Shown here: one piece after another, positions 21,828-31,423 of the stretch
Layout of the letters: each line of letters begins with the position of its first letter
Numbering within the stretch: position 1 is the first letter of the stretch
Assembly: GCF_001669775.1 (NCBI RefSeq)
Contig: NZ_LXWK01000016.1
Span: forward strand, 186,001-250,000
Source: Rheinheimera sp. SA_1
Lineage (GTDB): Bacteria; Pseudomonadota; Gammaproteobacteria; Enterobacterales; Alteromonadaceae
DNA length: 64,000 nt
Direction: 5' to 3'
Translations under genes and position numbers: made by a program
Notes under the pieces: generated by a model
What the model saw: only the letters and a program-made list of their open reading frames with translations
The model's database searches: none
What the model was told of the DNA's origin: nothing

Positions 21828-22913
21828 TCAGACGCTTAAGACGTCTTGCTGCAACCTGGTGATAGCCTGCACAACTTGTTGACTGCTTTGTTCCAGCTGG
21901 TTAAGCGCCCGGTTAAAGGCGGAACTGTCTTTATTCTGCTGTGCAGCGAAAGCCGCTTTAGCCGCTTCATGCACACCACGATGCGGTTGTTCAATGCTTC
22001 TGAAACTTTGCAGCTGGCCATAATGTTTGTAGCCATAACCACTGCTGGTGCACCAGTTGTTATATTTTTTCTCCGCATGCGACGCCGGAAGTGGCTGCTC
22101 TGCAGATAACGCCTGATAGACATGGGCTTTGAAACTGGCGTAGTCCAGCTTTAAACCATTTAAGTAAGTCAGTGTAGTTGTACTACGGATCAATTTTTTC
22201 ATCGCTTCTGAGCGGTCAATCACCTGAGTTACCACGGTATCAATCTGTTTTGATGATAACGCTACATCTGCCGCACTTTGTTGGCTTTGCGACACCATGG
22301 CTTTGATATTGTTGGTTTGTTCGATAACTTTACGGATCAAACTTTCAATTTGCTTACTGGCTTCGTTAGCTTTTTTGGCTAATTGTCGTACTTCGTCAGC
22401 AACCACGGCAAAACCACGCCCTGCTTCACCAGCCCGCGCCGCTTCAATCGCGGCATTCAGCGCCAGTAAGTTCGTTTGATCAGAAATTTCCTGAATACTG
22501 GAAATTAACTGCGTAATAGAACTGGCTGTGCCATCCAGGACGTTCGCAGTATCAGCGCTTTGATTGGCGTGTTCAGTAATATGCACCGCCCGGGTTTCCA
22601 GCGTGCGAATGGCTGTTTGGGTTTGGCCGAAAATATCTTCCAGTTTTGCCAGTGCCGTGCGCTCATCAATCAGGTTTCCGGCGAGTTCGTTCACCGTGTC
22701 CTGGATCATCACCAGCATTTCAGTACCTTGCTGTTGCACGGTATTGAGCTGTTGCGCAGTTTGCAATTGCAGTGACAATAATTGCTGTTGCTGGTGCATT
22801 TCGGCAACTTCATACTGATGTTGCTGTTTATTGGCCTGGAGCTGTTGTTGTGAGTCTTTAAGTTGTTGTCTTAGTTCTTCATTTTCTTTTTTTAGCGCAC
22901 TATTAAAAAACAT
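21828..22913 (-). CDS. Soluble chemoreceptor with C-terminal CZB zinc-binding domain
   Basis: The 361-aa receptor has no membrane segment, so it is cytosolic. A long N-terminal coiled coil (Gln/Glu/Leu-rich, about 10-70) precedes the signalling hairpin with [20 protein letters not shown] at about 145-165. The C-terminal part (about 250-360) has a histidine in [11 protein letters not shown], then [11 protein letters not shown] and PHRGVHEAA. These are the cysteine and histidines of CZB domains, known to bind zinc and respond to zinc or hypochlorite. The start at 22913 has GGGGGAG two bases upstream; a TTG seven codons earlier is less likely. It probably signals a cytosolic redox or zinc state. 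Confidence 0.88.
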   Translation of the reverse strand: MFFNSALKKENEELRQQLKDSQQQLQANKQQHQYEVAEMHQQQQLLSLQLQTAQQLNTVQQQGTEMLVMIQDTVNELAGNLIDERTALAKLEDIFGQTQTAIRTLETRAVHITEHANQSADTANVLDGTASSITQLISSIQEISDQTNLLALNAAIEAARAGEAGRGFAVVADEVRQLAKKANEASKQIESLIRKVIEQTNNIKAMVSQSQQSAADVALSSKQIDTVVTQVIDRSEAMKKLIRSTTTLTYLNGLKLDYASFKAHVYQALSAEQPLPASHAEKKYNNWCTSSGYGYKHYGQLQSFRSIEQPHRGVHEAAKAAFAAQQNKDSSAFNRALNQLEQSSQQVVQAITRLQQDVLSV

Positions 22914-23051
22914 AACTCCCCCTGGAGAATTCAATTATTCGTCCATCCTAAGCGATGCCGAATACTGAATGAAAGGGGTTACTGCTGTTTAAAGTCAAAA
23001 TTGCTGAAATTAATTTTTCTTTTTTGAACTTTTCAGTTTTTTAAACAAAAA

Positions 23052-23080
23052 AGTCACGGTGCGCTGAAAGCACCGTGACT
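23052..23080 (-). terminator. Terminator of the Dps-type gene
   Basis: AGTCACGGTGC and GCACCGTGACT form an 11-bp perfect stem around a seven-base loop. On the minus strand it is followed by a run of Ts. It lies just after the dps stop. Confidence 0.9.
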
Positions 23081-23105
23081 TAGGCTGCGATTTTAAGCCA
23101 GCGGC

Positions 23106-23573
23106 TTAACTAATCAGACTACGCAACATCCAGGCATTTTTTTCATGAATTTGCATCCGTTGGGTCAACAAATCTAAGGTAGGTTCATCCGAAGCTTTAT
23201 CGGCCACCGGCACTATCGACCGCGCAGTTTTAGCGATAGCTTCCTGGCCTTTCACTAAATCCTTAATCATTTCATCGGCAGACGGATGGCCTTCGGCTTC
23301 TTTAATACTGGTCAGTTTGGCAAATTCTTTGTAAGACCCGGGGGCGAATTCGCCTAAAGCGCGGATCCGTTCGGCGATAAGATCAACCGCGAGCGCCAGC
23401 TCGGTATACTGAGTTTCAAATAAGGTATGTAAGCCCTGAAACATCGGGCCTGTGACATTCCAATGATAATTATGAGTTTTCAGATACAAAGTGTAGGTGT
23501 CGGCCAATAGCGCAGACAATCCGGCTGTGATGTCTTTACGGTCGCTTTCTTCAATACCAATATTAATTTTCAT
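23106..23573 (-). CDS. dps: Dps family ferritin-like DNA-protection protein
   Basis: The 155-aa product is a Dps/starvation-inducible ferritin. Such proteins form dodecamers that oxidise and store iron and shield DNA from peroxide. Seen are the ferroxidase motif [19 protein letters not shown] with conserved His and Glu, and the downstream [18 protein letters not shown]. The start at 23573 has CAGGTG at good spacing; the longer frame adds 15 residues without similarity. It stands alone with its own terminator and is likely stationary-phase or OxyR controlled (family knowledge). Confidence 0.92.
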   Translation of the reverse strand: MKINIGIEESDRKDITAGLSALLADTYTLYLKTHNYHWNVTGPMFQGLHTLFETQYTELALAVDLIAERIRALGEFAPGSYKEFAKLTSIKEAEGHPSADEMIKDLVKGQEAIAKTARSIVPVADKASDEPTLDLLTQRMQIHEKNAWMLRSLIS

Positions 23574-23763
23574 CAAATCACCTGTCAGGTTGAGAGTGGT
23601 CAAAGCTACAAGAAACATAGCGAATAAATATCAGTTATCACAAGTTGTGGTGGCGCAAAAGGAACAAATCAACCACTGGCATCAGCTTTCTTTTTGCTAT
23701 AAATTCAATGCAGTGGGTATCAAAAGTACCATACACCTCATTTGTCGGTTAAAAGGAGCAAGG

Positions 23764-24261
23764 ATGAAATACCTGATTAAACAAAAAATATTTAGTTTGA
23801 CCGACAGTTTCGAAATTGAAGATGAAACCGGTCAGGTGGTGATCACCGCCAAAGGCAAATTCTTCAGCATTTCCAGCAGCCAGACTTTATACGACCAACG
23901 TGGTAATGAGCTTCTGAAGATTAAACGTAAATATCTGACGCTGTTGCCGGCCTGCAAACTGTTGTGTGCCGATGGCAGCGAGTGGTTGATCCGTAAATGT
24001 TTTTGGCCGTTCTGGACCAGCCGTTTTACCATCACTGGCCCGGCCGGTGAACTCGAAATCAACGGCAATCTCTGGCAACACGAATATAAAATTAGTAAAA
24101 ATGGCGCACCACTGGCTGCGATATCAAAGACTTGGTTCAGCTGGTCAGATACCTACGGCGTTGAAATTTTTGAGCCTTCGTTAACCGCCCAGTTACTAGC
24201 GGCTGTGATCGTGATTGATCGCATCCAGCATTCTGGCCGAAATTCGAATTTAGATGATTAA
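23764..24261 (+). CDS. LURP-one-related (DUF567) protein
   Basis: The 165-aa protein matches the LURP-one/Tubby-like family: MKYLIKQKIFSLTDSFEIEDETG, then TLYDQRGNELLKIKRKYLTLLP, and a final strand with YGVEIFEP. The fold is a small beta-barrel around a central helix. Bacterial members are of unknown function, though a phospholipid- or membrane-related role has been suggested for the fold. AAGGAGCAAGG precedes the start; the open frame extends 89 codons upstream over non-coding sequence. It is followed by its own terminator. Confidence 0.8.
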   Translation: MKYLIKQKIFSLTDSFEIEDETGQVVITAKGKFFSISSSQTLYDQRGNELLKIKRKYLTLLPACKLLCADGSEWLIRKCFWPFWTSRFTITGPAGELEINGNLWQHEYKISKNGAPLAAISKTWFSWSDTYGVEIFEPSLTAQLLAAVIVIDRIQHSGRNSNLDD

Positions 24262-24265
24262 ACCC

Positions 24266-24288
24266 AGCGGCAATTTTTTGCCGCTTTT
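24266..24288 (+). terminator. Terminator after LURP-one gene
   Basis: AGCGGCAA (24266-24273) pairs with TTGCCGCT (24278-24285) across a four-base loop and is followed by TTT. Confidence 0.75.
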
Positions 24289-24353
24289 CAGTGCATAGCC
24301 GTTCGTTTATGCGTACACTTAGCTTTATCTAATGTATGCCTTGGACTGCTACC

Positions 24354-25256
24354 ATGGTTGCGCCAGTTACTACTAATTCAGCCAATTCTGTATCAAACAA
24401 CCCGATTTCGCCGTTGTCATATCAAGCGCCGGTGGTGCCAACCAATACCGCCACATTAAGTTCCACCACGGCCATTCCTACCGGGCCAGCCCAACCCAAA
24501 CCCGCGGTCAGTGCCGAAACCCAACGTTACACCGCCGTGCAACAAAGTTTATCCAATGCCAAATCTGCGATCAGCTCCGCGGATACTGCTAACAAACAAA
24601 TTGATGATTCGCTAAAACAAGTGCGCGATATCGCTACTAAATTATCCAATGACAACTTAGCCAGCAAAGACCGCGAAAAATTGCAGGCTGACTATCAAAA
24701 ACTGCGTGAAGGCATCGTCAAAAGCCAGGAACAAGCCTCCGTTAAAACTGGTGATCAAAAGCCTGGTGATCCAAAGTCCAGCGTCCAAAAAACCAACTTA
24801 CTCACCGATGACAAAGCCTTAACCACCGCCACCAATACCCGCGGTGGCCAACTGGACATTCAAAGCAGCAAGTCAGCGAAAGCGCTTGGACTGCCGGAAA
24901 AACTGGGTTCAGCAGCTGATGCCAAAGCGCTGCTGCAGGGCAATGAAAGTCAGGCTGGCAGTCTGGCCAACGCTGAGAAAAGCACTCGCGATACGGCGGC
25001 ACGGCTGAAAAAAGTCGAAGCCAATGTTGATCAAAAACTGGAAACCAGTACCGCTGTCGCCAAAGCCGTTAAACGGCTGGATGCGGCGAAAAATGGCGGT
25101 GTTGAAGTCTCAGCAGAGCGCGAACAGCAGCGCAGTCAGGCACTGGAAAAAGCCCGGGAAACTTCGCAGTTATTAAAATCACAGCTGGGTGGTTTGTCGC
25201 CGAATAACAGTAGTAACAGCAGCGCGTCAAATCCGTTGCTGGCGTTGTTGCGTTAG
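24354..25256 (+). CDS. Flagellin-like helical protein of unknown role
   Basis: The 300-aa product starts with a Ser/Thr/Pro-rich segment of about 55 residues. It then has a helix pair (about 60-125) with the pattern of the flagellin D0/D1 region: AISSADTANKQIDDSLKQVRDIATKLSNDNLASKDREKLQADYQKL. The C-terminal half (about 165-290) is Ala/Lys/Glu-rich and helical, and the chain ends in NPLLALLR, similar to the LSLLR ends of flagellins. The usual flagellin N-terminus is missing. An ATG six codons upstream is an alternative start. The next gene looks like FlaF, a flagellin chaperone/regulator, which supports the resemblance. Function is not known. Confidence 0.5.
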   Translation: MVAPVTTNSANSVSNNPISPLSYQAPVVPTNTATLSSTTAIPTGPAQPKPAVSAETQRYTAVQQSLSNAKSAISSADTANKQIDDSLKQVRDIATKLSNDNLASKDREKLQADYQKLREGIVKSQEQASVKTGDQKPGDPKSSVQKTNLLTDDKALTTATNTRGGQLDIQSSKSAKALGLPEKLGSAADAKALLQGNESQAGSLANAEKSTRDTAARLKKVEANVDQKLETSTAVAKAVKRLDAAKNGGVEVSAEREQQRSQALEKARETSQLLKSQLGGLSPNNSSNSSASNPLLALLR

Positions 25257-25278
25257 CAGCAGCATTAAATAAATCCCA

Positions 25279-25623
25279 ATGAAAAGCGCCATTGCTGCTT
25301 ATCAACAAACCCGTTTGATGGTCAGCAGCACCAAAGCGCTAGAGCGGCAGTTGTTGCTGCAGCGTTGTTATCAGCTGGAACAAGCGTTGGCGCAAGACGA
25401 TGTGTTTGTAATGTTACAGGCCGTCGCCGATCAACGTGAACTCTGGGTAACCATCCGTGCGCTATTGCTAGACGAACAACACCCTTACCCGCCTGACTTA
25501 CGCCAGCAAGTTCTGGAACTTGCCGAAATAGTGCTGGAGCAGCTGCTGTTACCGCCGAATGATTGCGATTTTAATTTAGTCTTGGCGATTAGTTATCAGC
25601 TGGCGGAAGGGCTCGCCGATTAG
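25279..25623 (+). CDS. FlaF-like flagellar biosynthesis protein
   Basis: The 114-aa product has the layout of FlaF: an N-terminal AAYQQT, then a conserved Glu and Leu-rich helix, QAVADQRELWVTIRALL in the middle (family pattern NRxLW), PPDLRQQVLELAEIVLEQ, and a final ISYQLAEGL (family pattern INxxxxEGL). FlaF is best known in alphaproteobacteria, where it assists flagellin synthesis or export. Here it follows a flagellin-like gene by 22 bases, so the pair probably works together. No other flagellar genes are in the window. The assignment is from pattern memory only. Confidence 0.55.
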   Translation: MKSAIAAYQQTRLMVSSTKALERQLLLQRCYQLEQALAQDDVFVMLQAVADQRELWVTIRALLLDEQHPYPPDLRQQVLELAEIVLEQLLLPPNDCDFNLVLAISYQLAEGLAD

Positions 25624-25673
25624 CTACTTTAACTCACTACTTTAATTAACCACTTAAATTTCAGGCGAAAAAA

Positions 25674-25702
25674 AACCAGTCACCCTTAGGGACTGGTTTT
25701 TT
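25674..25702. terminator. Bidirectional terminator between flaF-like gene and ybiT
   Basis: AACCAGTC (25674-25681) pairs with GACTGGTT (25691-25698), with As before and Ts after, between convergent genes. Confidence 0.9.
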
Positions 25703-25734
25703 GGTATTCAGCACTCGGCAACATGCCGCAACTA

Positions 25735-27330
25735 TTAACCCTGCGCTAAAGTCTGCGCCAGGTAATCGTCATAAGTACCGACGAAGTTACGGGTGTCTTT
25801 GTCAGTAATTTCAATGATCCGGGTGGCCAGTGATGACACGAACTCGCGGTCATGGCTGACGAATAACAAGGTGCCTTTGTACATTTCCAGCGCCATGTTT
25901 AACGATTCAATTGATTCCATATCCAAGTGGTTGGTTGGTTCATCCATCACCAGAATATTTGGCCGTTGTAACATCAGCTTACCAAATAACATGCGGCCTT
26001 TTTCACCACCTGACAACACTTTGACTTTTTTCTTGATGTCATCTTGTGAGAACAACAAGCGGCCTAAAATGCCACGAACTGCCTGCTCGTCATCAGAAGG
26101 CTGCTTATGCTGCGCCATCCAGTCGAATACCGTCATCTCTTCTGCGAATTCGTATTCGTGATCCTGTGCGTAATAACCGATATTGCAGTTTTCCGACCAT
26201 TTCACCATGCCAGATTCAGCTTTTAATTCGCCAACCAGACACTTTAATAAAGTTGATTTACCGATACCGTTGGTACCGAGGATCGCCACTTTTTCGCCAA
26301 CTTCGATATTCAGGCTTAAGTCTTTTAGCAAGTGCAATGCACCGAAACTCTTATTCAGACCTTCAACTTCTAACGCCATCCGGTACAGCTGCTTTTGCTG
26401 TTCAAAACGAATAAATGGGTTGACCCGGCTGGACGCTTTCACTTCATCCAATTGAATTTTATCAATTTGTTTGGCACGAGAAGTCGCCTGACGCGCTTTA
26501 GACGCGTTAGCAGAGAAACGACTGACGAAGGTTTGCAGTTCAGCAATCTGGGCTTTTTTCTTGGCGTTATCTGATAACAGACGTTCACGCGCCTGAGTGG
26601 CGGCGAACATGTAATCATCGTAAGTGCCTGGATACACACGTAATTCGCCGTAATCTAAGTCAGCCATGTGGGTACAAACAGAGTTTAAGAAGTGACGGTC
26701 GTGCGAAATGATTATCATGGTGCAATTGCGCTCAGACAACACATCTTCTAACCAGTGAATGGTGTGAATGTCCAAGTTGTTGGTTGGTTCGTCGAGTAAC
26801 ATAATTTCAGGATTGGCGAACAGTACCTGCGCCAGTAACACCCGCAGTTTCCAACCCGGCGCAACCGATGACATCAGGCCAAAATGTTGTTCTACCGGAA
26901 TACCAACACCGATGAGTAATTCGCCAGCACGGGATTCAGCGGTGTAACCGTCCATTTCACCAAAAGCGACTTCTAAATCCGCGACCAGCATGCCGTCTTC
27001 TTCGCTCATTTCGGCACTGGAGTAAATCCGATCCCGTTCGGCTTTCACCCGCCATAACTCAGCATGACCCATAATGACGGTATCAATAACGCTGAACTGT
27101 TCAAAAGCAAACTGATCCTGATGGAGTTTCGCCACGCGCATATTTGGCTCAACCATCACAATACCGGCACTTGGGTCCAGTTCGCGGCTTAAAATCTTCA
27201 TAAAAGTGGATTTACCACAACCGTTGGCACCGATCAGGCCATAACGATTGCCAGAACCAAATTTAATCGAGATGTTTTCAAACAGCGGCTTAGCGCCAAA
27301 TTGCATAGTAATATTTGCGGTTGCTATCAC
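25735..27330 (-). CDS. ybiT: ABC-F ribosome-associated ATPase
   Basis: The 531-aa protein has two ATP-binding cassettes and no membrane part. It is close to E. coli YbiT along its full length. Walker A motifs are GANGCGKST and GTNGIGKST, the second signature is LSGGEKGR, and Walker B/DEPTN motifs are in both halves. The linker between the cassettes carries [24 protein letters not shown] proteins act on stalled ribosomes. The start is a GTG (27328-27330), which aligns with the E. coli N-terminus. Confidence 0.93.
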   Translation of the reverse strand: MIATANITMQFGAKPLFENISIKFGSGNRYGLIGANGCGKSTFMKILSRELDPSAGIVMVEPNMRVAKLHQDQFAFEQFSVIDTVIMGHAELWRVKAERDRIYSSAEMSEEDGMLVADLEVAFGEMDGYTAESRAGELLIGVGIPVEQHFGLMSSVAPGWKLRVLLAQVLFANPEIMLLDEPTNNLDIHTIHWLEDVLSERNCTMIIISHDRHFLNSVCTHMADLDYGELRVYPGTYDDYMFAATQARERLLSDNAKKKAQIAELQTFVSRFSANASKARQATSRAKQIDKIQLDEVKASSRVNPFIRFEQQKQLYRMALEVEGLNKSFGALHLLKDLSLNIEVGEKVAILGTNGIGKSTLLKCLVGELKAESGMVKWSENCNIGYYAQDHEYEFAEEMTVFDWMAQHKQPSDDEQAVRGILGRLLFSQDDIKKKVKVLSGGEKGRMLFGKLMLQRPNILVMDEPTNHLDMESIESLNMALEMYKGTLLFVSHDREFVSSLATRIIEITDKDTRNFVGTYDDYLAQTLAQG

Positions 27331-27524
27331 GTGTTCATCGCCTGGCTGAGTTGTCGCAGCATCAAGCTGCGACAGAAAATAATGGCCCGGATTGCGTCAC
27401 TGCCTATGCAGCACCAATCCGGGATACGCCCTTAAAAAGGCGCGCCACTATACGCTTTTTAGCGCCAGATTACAAAGTAATACCGCGTTTTCGCAGCTTT
27501 GTTGTGGCAAAATTCATCAAATTG

Positions 27525-28520
27525 TCATGCCAGCTTTCGGCCAATCGCAATCGACAGTACAACGACGCCTGCCATCAACCATTGGCTCAGACTGATACTT
27601 TCACCCAGCCATAGAGCGGCCCAGCAAAATGCCAGAAAGGTCGTCAGCAGTTGTAATTGACTGACCTGGGCCACGCCACCGAGCGCCAGGCCTTTGTACC
27701 AGGCGAAAAAACCTAAGAACATGCTAAAAATCGCCAGATAACCAAAACCAAGCCAGCTATTGAGGCTGATATCATAATTGACCGGCCGAAAGTACCAACA
27801 TAGCGGTAACAACAGCGGCAACGACAACACCAAAGCCCAACAAATCACCTGCCAGCTGCCAATATGCCGCGCCAACAAACCGCCCTGGGCGTAACTTAAA
27901 CCACAACAAAAACAAGCCAACACTAACCACAAGTCGCCGGTACTGAGGGCCCAGCTTAGCTCGCCGGCGGCCGAGCTTGCCGCATACAACATCACGGCGG
28001 CTGTGCCGATCAGCGCGCAAAGCCAGAAGCCGACCCGCGGCCATTGCCGGCTGAGCCAGGCTCCAAATATTGCGGTAAACAGCGGCATAATGCTGCTGAT
28101 CAGCGTACCGTGGCTGGCATCAATGGTTTGCATCGCAATGGCCGAAAATATCGGATAAGCAAACACAGCGCCAAAAGCGACCACCGCCAGTGCTGGCCAA
28201 TGTTGTCTGGCCGGAATCTTTTGCCGTAATGCAACTAACAACAACACGCTCAACAGCGCAGCCACCAAAGCCCGGCCTGCCCCAACAAACATCACTGGCA
28301 ATTCGGCAACGGCGAGTCTTGTGGCGGGAATACCGCCAGAAAACATCAACACCCCAAGCGCGCCCCAAAACATGCCTTGCGCCAGTTGCTTTGCTGGGAT
28401 CGGCGCTGCGTTGGTTGTTGCGGCTACCGGCGCTACAGGCGTCGCCGCAGGTTGCGGTATGACCACAGTGCCTGGAATTAAGATGGAAGCTGACTCCCCT
28501 TGCGTGTTGACCGATTGCAT
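27525..28520 (-). CDS. EamA/DMT family exporter
   Basis: The 331-aa inner-membrane protein has two EamA repeats and about ten membrane helices (for example LGVLMFSGGIPATRLAV, WPALAVVAFGAVFAYPIF, LGFGYLAIFSMFLGFFAWYKG). The first 45 residues are an unusual Ala/Pro/Thr-rich extension before the first helix. AGGAGC lies before the chosen ATG. Drug/metabolite exporters often move amino acids or metabolites. It is divergent from a MocR-type regulator, which probably controls it (inference). Confidence 0.85.
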   Translation of the reverse strand: MQSVNTQGESASILIPGTVVIPQPAATPVAPVAATTNAAPIPAKQLAQGMFWGALGVLMFSGGIPATRLAVAELPVMFVGAGRALVAALLSVLLLVALRQKIPARQHWPALAVVAFGAVFAYPIFSAIAMQTIDASHGTLISSIMPLFTAIFGAWLSRQWPRVGFWLCALIGTAAVMLYAASSAAGELSWALSTGDLWLVLACFCCGLSYAQGGLLARHIGSWQVICWALVLSLPLLLPLCWYFRPVNYDISLNSWLGFGYLAIFSMFLGFFAWYKGLALGGVAQVSQLQLLTTFLAFCWAALWLGESISLSQWLMAGVVVLSIAIGRKLA

Positions 28521-28628
28521 AGCTGCTCCTGCTGGACATTCTCTGGAGCAAGTACTATAAAGGACAATCACTCCAGACAATCAGGACAGTTGAGTGCAAT
28601 TCGCCCAGACTGTACAGGTAAAAATGCC

Positions 28629-30104
28629 ATGACAATCGCCTTTCAAAACTGGTTGCTAGATAAAAGCAGCAATGAAGCCTGGTCAAAACAATTGTTGAGT
28701 TATGCCCGCGCCGCTATTGCGCATGGCAGTTGGCCTGCCGGAACAAAATTACCTTCGATCAGAGGCTTAGCACTGCAACTGCAAGTCAGCAAATTCACCG
28801 TGGCTGAGCTTTATGAAAAGTTAGCGGCTGAATCGCTGGTGGTCAGTCGCCCTGGTAGCGGAGTTTATGTGGCAAAAGTACAACCGGTGGCGATGTTATC
28901 CGAAGCCAATGCCGGACAAAGTGCGTTGTCGGGCGACGTGGCATTGATGCGGCAGACCTTACAACGCGACAACGCGGTGATGAAACCAGGAGCCGGTTGG
29001 CTAACGCCGGAATGGCTGCCTGGTAATGCAATTAAACAAGCAATGCGCGAAGTGGCGCGTCAACCGCAGTCATTGTCCGATTATGGCCCGGCGCAAGGGA
29101 ATGTATTGCTGCGCCGTTATTTATCCGAACGTCTGGCGCAACTGAATATTCAAGCCGAACCGCAGCAGTTACTGCTGACCTCCAGCGCCACCCATGCGCT
29201 GGATTTATGTTTGCGACTGTACTTAAAACCCGGTGATGCTGTGCTGGTCGACGACCCCGGTTTTTACAATTTTTTTGCAGTGCTTCGGCTGCATCATCTG
29301 ACTATTTTACCGCTGCCACGCCAGCAAGACGGCCCGGATCTAACCGCTTTAGCCGCCTTATTGACCGAGCACCAGCCAAAGGCTTATCTGACCAATTCAG
29401 TGTTGTCGAACCCGGTGGGCACTTGCGTTAGCCCACAAAAAGCCTTTGCGGTGCTGGAACTGCTGCATCAACACCAGTGTTTATTGTTGGAAGATGATAT
29501 CTATGCTGACTTTGAACAACAACCAGCCATCCGCTACGCCAGCCTGACCGGTCTGGCGCGTGGCATTTATCTGGGGAGTTTATCGAAAACCATTTCCGCT
29601 GATTTACGGGTGGGTTATATCGCTGCCAGTCCGACGCAAATTGCCAGTCTGACTGATTTAAAACTGATCACCGGCTCCTCGACTTCACAGTCGGTGGAAC
29701 GGGTGGTCTATCAGGTGCTGACCGGAGGCGCTTATCGTCGTCATCTGGAGCAATTGCGTAAACGGCTGCAGGAAGCAATGCAGCAAGTGATCCCGCAATT
29801 GAGAAAACGCGGCATCATGTTGTGGCATCAACCGGATGCCGGTTATCTATTGTGGTTAAAGCTGCCATCTGGTGTCAGCGCTAATGCCTTAACTGCAATG
29901 CTGGAACGGCAACACATTATTCTGGCGCCTGGTGGCCATTTTAGTTTGCAGCCAGATGCTGATAGTTTTATGCGGGTGAATGTCACGCAATGTTTGAACC
30001 CAAAACTATGGGCGGCGCTCGATACCGCTCTATCGATGATTGCGGTGACGCAGCAACCGAAACAAAAACTCCAGTTGCCGCGTTCACAGGTAGGTGACCG
30101 ATAA
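28629..30104 (+). CDS. MocR/PdxR-type GntR regulator with aminotransferase domain
   Basis: The 491-aa protein has a GntR winged helix (GSWPAGTKLPSIRGLALQLQVSKFTVAELYEKL) at about 35-75. A class I aminotransferase-like domain follows with a PLP lysine in YLGSLSKTISADLRVGY. Such fused regulators sense PLP or an amino compound. It is divergent from the EamA exporter gene, a common pairing. The start is chosen because it gives the typical short N-terminus and has AGGT upstream; the frame is open 43 codons further. Confidence 0.9.
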   Translation: MTIAFQNWLLDKSSNEAWSKQLLSYARAAIAHGSWPAGTKLPSIRGLALQLQVSKFTVAELYEKLAAESLVVSRPGSGVYVAKVQPVAMLSEANAGQSALSGDVALMRQTLQRDNAVMKPGAGWLTPEWLPGNAIKQAMREVARQPQSLSDYGPAQGNVLLRRYLSERLAQLNIQAEPQQLLLTSSATHALDLCLRLYLKPGDAVLVDDPGFYNFFAVLRLHHLTILPLPRQQDGPDLTALAALLTEHQPKAYLTNSVLSNPVGTCVSPQKAFAVLELLHQHQCLLLEDDIYADFEQQPAIRYASLTGLARGIYLGSLSKTISADLRVGYIAASPTQIASLTDLKLITGSSTSQSVERVVYQVLTGGAYRRHLEQLRKRLQEAMQQVIPQLRKRGIMLWHQPDAGYLLWLKLPSGVSANALTAMLERQHIILAPGGHFSLQPDADSFMRVNVTQCLNPKLWAALDTALSMIAVTQQPKQKLQLPRSQVGDR

Positions 30105-30516
30105 CCGAAAAATAATGGTCTGCTGCGAGCACCTCCCGGTGTTTAATGGCTAATCTGGTAAAGATTCACGTCTTTGATCAGCAGATGTTGTTGATTGGTT
30201 TCCGGCCTGACTGAAGTTCGTTAATCAAGTCGCTGATGGTATGCACGGTGCGTTGACACAGCCTTTTCATGTTGAATACCCCGGAAGCAGCTTCTATGGG
30301 ATGAGGAATGAACGGTTCGCTGCGGTCAGTTCTATGCTATTTCTTGACCCCCAATTTTCCGGAAAATCAGCACTTCCGACGACGATGATTTACAGTGCTA
30401 AATTCGTAGGGATCCTTTAGGACTGGCACCTTCAACGCGATAAATGTCTTTTAAATATTTGCTTTTGTTGCAGGCGTTGCTGACAATTTGTCGTTGATAA
30501 CATAAGGAAAAACACA
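30105..30516. other. Intergenic, about 410 bases, no gene recognised
   Basis: No coding frame of credible length or family was found. A short minus-strand frame near 30190-30270 (MKRLCQRTVHTISDLINEL...) has no supporting context. A near-palindrome with TTTTCCGGAAAA lies near 30356-30367. The stretch may be a decayed gene or insertion remnant. Confidence 0.45.
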
Positions 30517-31314
30517 ATGGCTCGCGGCTACAAATACAAGTTTTCTATTTTTGCCATAGCAATTTGTGTGATGTCCAGTTGGCTGCTCCCGTCTAAAGCT
30601 GAAACATCGAAACATTCAGCAGACGTTTTCACCTTTGTCGCGAACGAGTGGTGCCCGCAGCAATGCGAGCATGAGCTCAACTACAAGGGATATGTTATCG
30701 AGGTTTTAGAAGCAGCCCTGAATGAAGTTAAAGCGTCATATACAATTGAATGGGTGCCTTGGTCTCGCGGACTGGACATGGTTCGCAGAGGAAAGATAGA
30801 TGGCCTGATTGGGCCTACAGTAGAGGGCTTTCCTGAGTATCATTTCGGCAAAGAGAGCATCGGCCATCAAGAGTATTGTTTTTATACCAACCGAGATTCC
30901 ACCTGGACTTACAAAAAACCCGAAGATCTGTTTGGTCAGAACATCGCTTATCTAAAAGAGTCAGGTTTGGGCTCACTCGAAGACTTTTTTACTAAAAACA
31001 AATCGAAAATTAATACCCATGAGTTTATTCAGGGTAATGACATCATCACAATTGAATTTCAATTTTTGGCAAAGAACCGGTGTGATGCGGTCATCCTGAC
31101 CTCTGATGCTGTGCAATACGCGATTGGCAGAAAGACCATTCCCGATCAATTTCGCTCAGCCGGTTGTTTGGGAAAAGAAACTCTGGCGATTGGGTTTTCA
31201 AAAGTAAACCTTGCGAGATCCCAAAAGATCAGCAAAAAGTTGGACGAAGGTTTAAGGGCAATAAAATCCAACGGCGAATATTATAAAATTTTGAAGAAAT
31301 ATAATATGCGGTAA
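30517..31314 (+). CDS. Periplasmic solute-binding protein, family 3 type
   Basis: The 265-aa product has a signal peptide ending at about SKA (residue 28). It resembles the extracellular solute-binding family 3 fold: FVANEWCPQQC, YKGYVIEVLEAALNE, VPWSRGLDMVRRGKIDGLIG, and a late YYKILKKY. Four cysteines may form disulfides. No ABC permease or ATPase gene is near, so it may feed a remote transporter or act in sensing. AAGGAAAA lies before the start. Codon use is more AT-rich than in the flanking metabolic genes, hinting at separate origin. Confidence 0.8.
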   Translation: MARGYKYKFSIFAIAICVMSSWLLPSKAETSKHSADVFTFVANEWCPQQCEHELNYKGYVIEVLEAALNEVKASYTIEWVPWSRGLDMVRRGKIDGLIGPTVEGFPEYHFGKESIGHQEYCFYTNRDSTWTYKKPEDLFGQNIAYLKESGLGSLEDFFTKNKSKINTHEFIQGNDIITIEFQFLAKNRCDAVILTSDAVQYAIGRKTIPDQFRSAGCLGKETLAIGFSKVNLARSQKISKKLDEGLRAIKSNGEYYKILKKYNMR

Positions 31315-31359
31315 GGATTTGCCGACTCTTTATTGCCAACTAAACCCAATTTTATTGAT

Positions 31360-31399
31360 TACGTATAGGCGAAGGCGCTGCGCTTTTCGCCCCTACGTA
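31360..31399. repeat. REP-like palindrome
   Basis: TACGTATAGGCGAA (31360-31373) and TTCGCCCCTACGTA (31386-31399) pair at 12 of 14 positions around a GC-rich core. It lies between the convergent binding-protein and eda genes and could end transcription of either. Confidence 0.65.
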
Positions 31400-31423
31400 G
31401 TGGATTTCTAATAAATGAATCAG

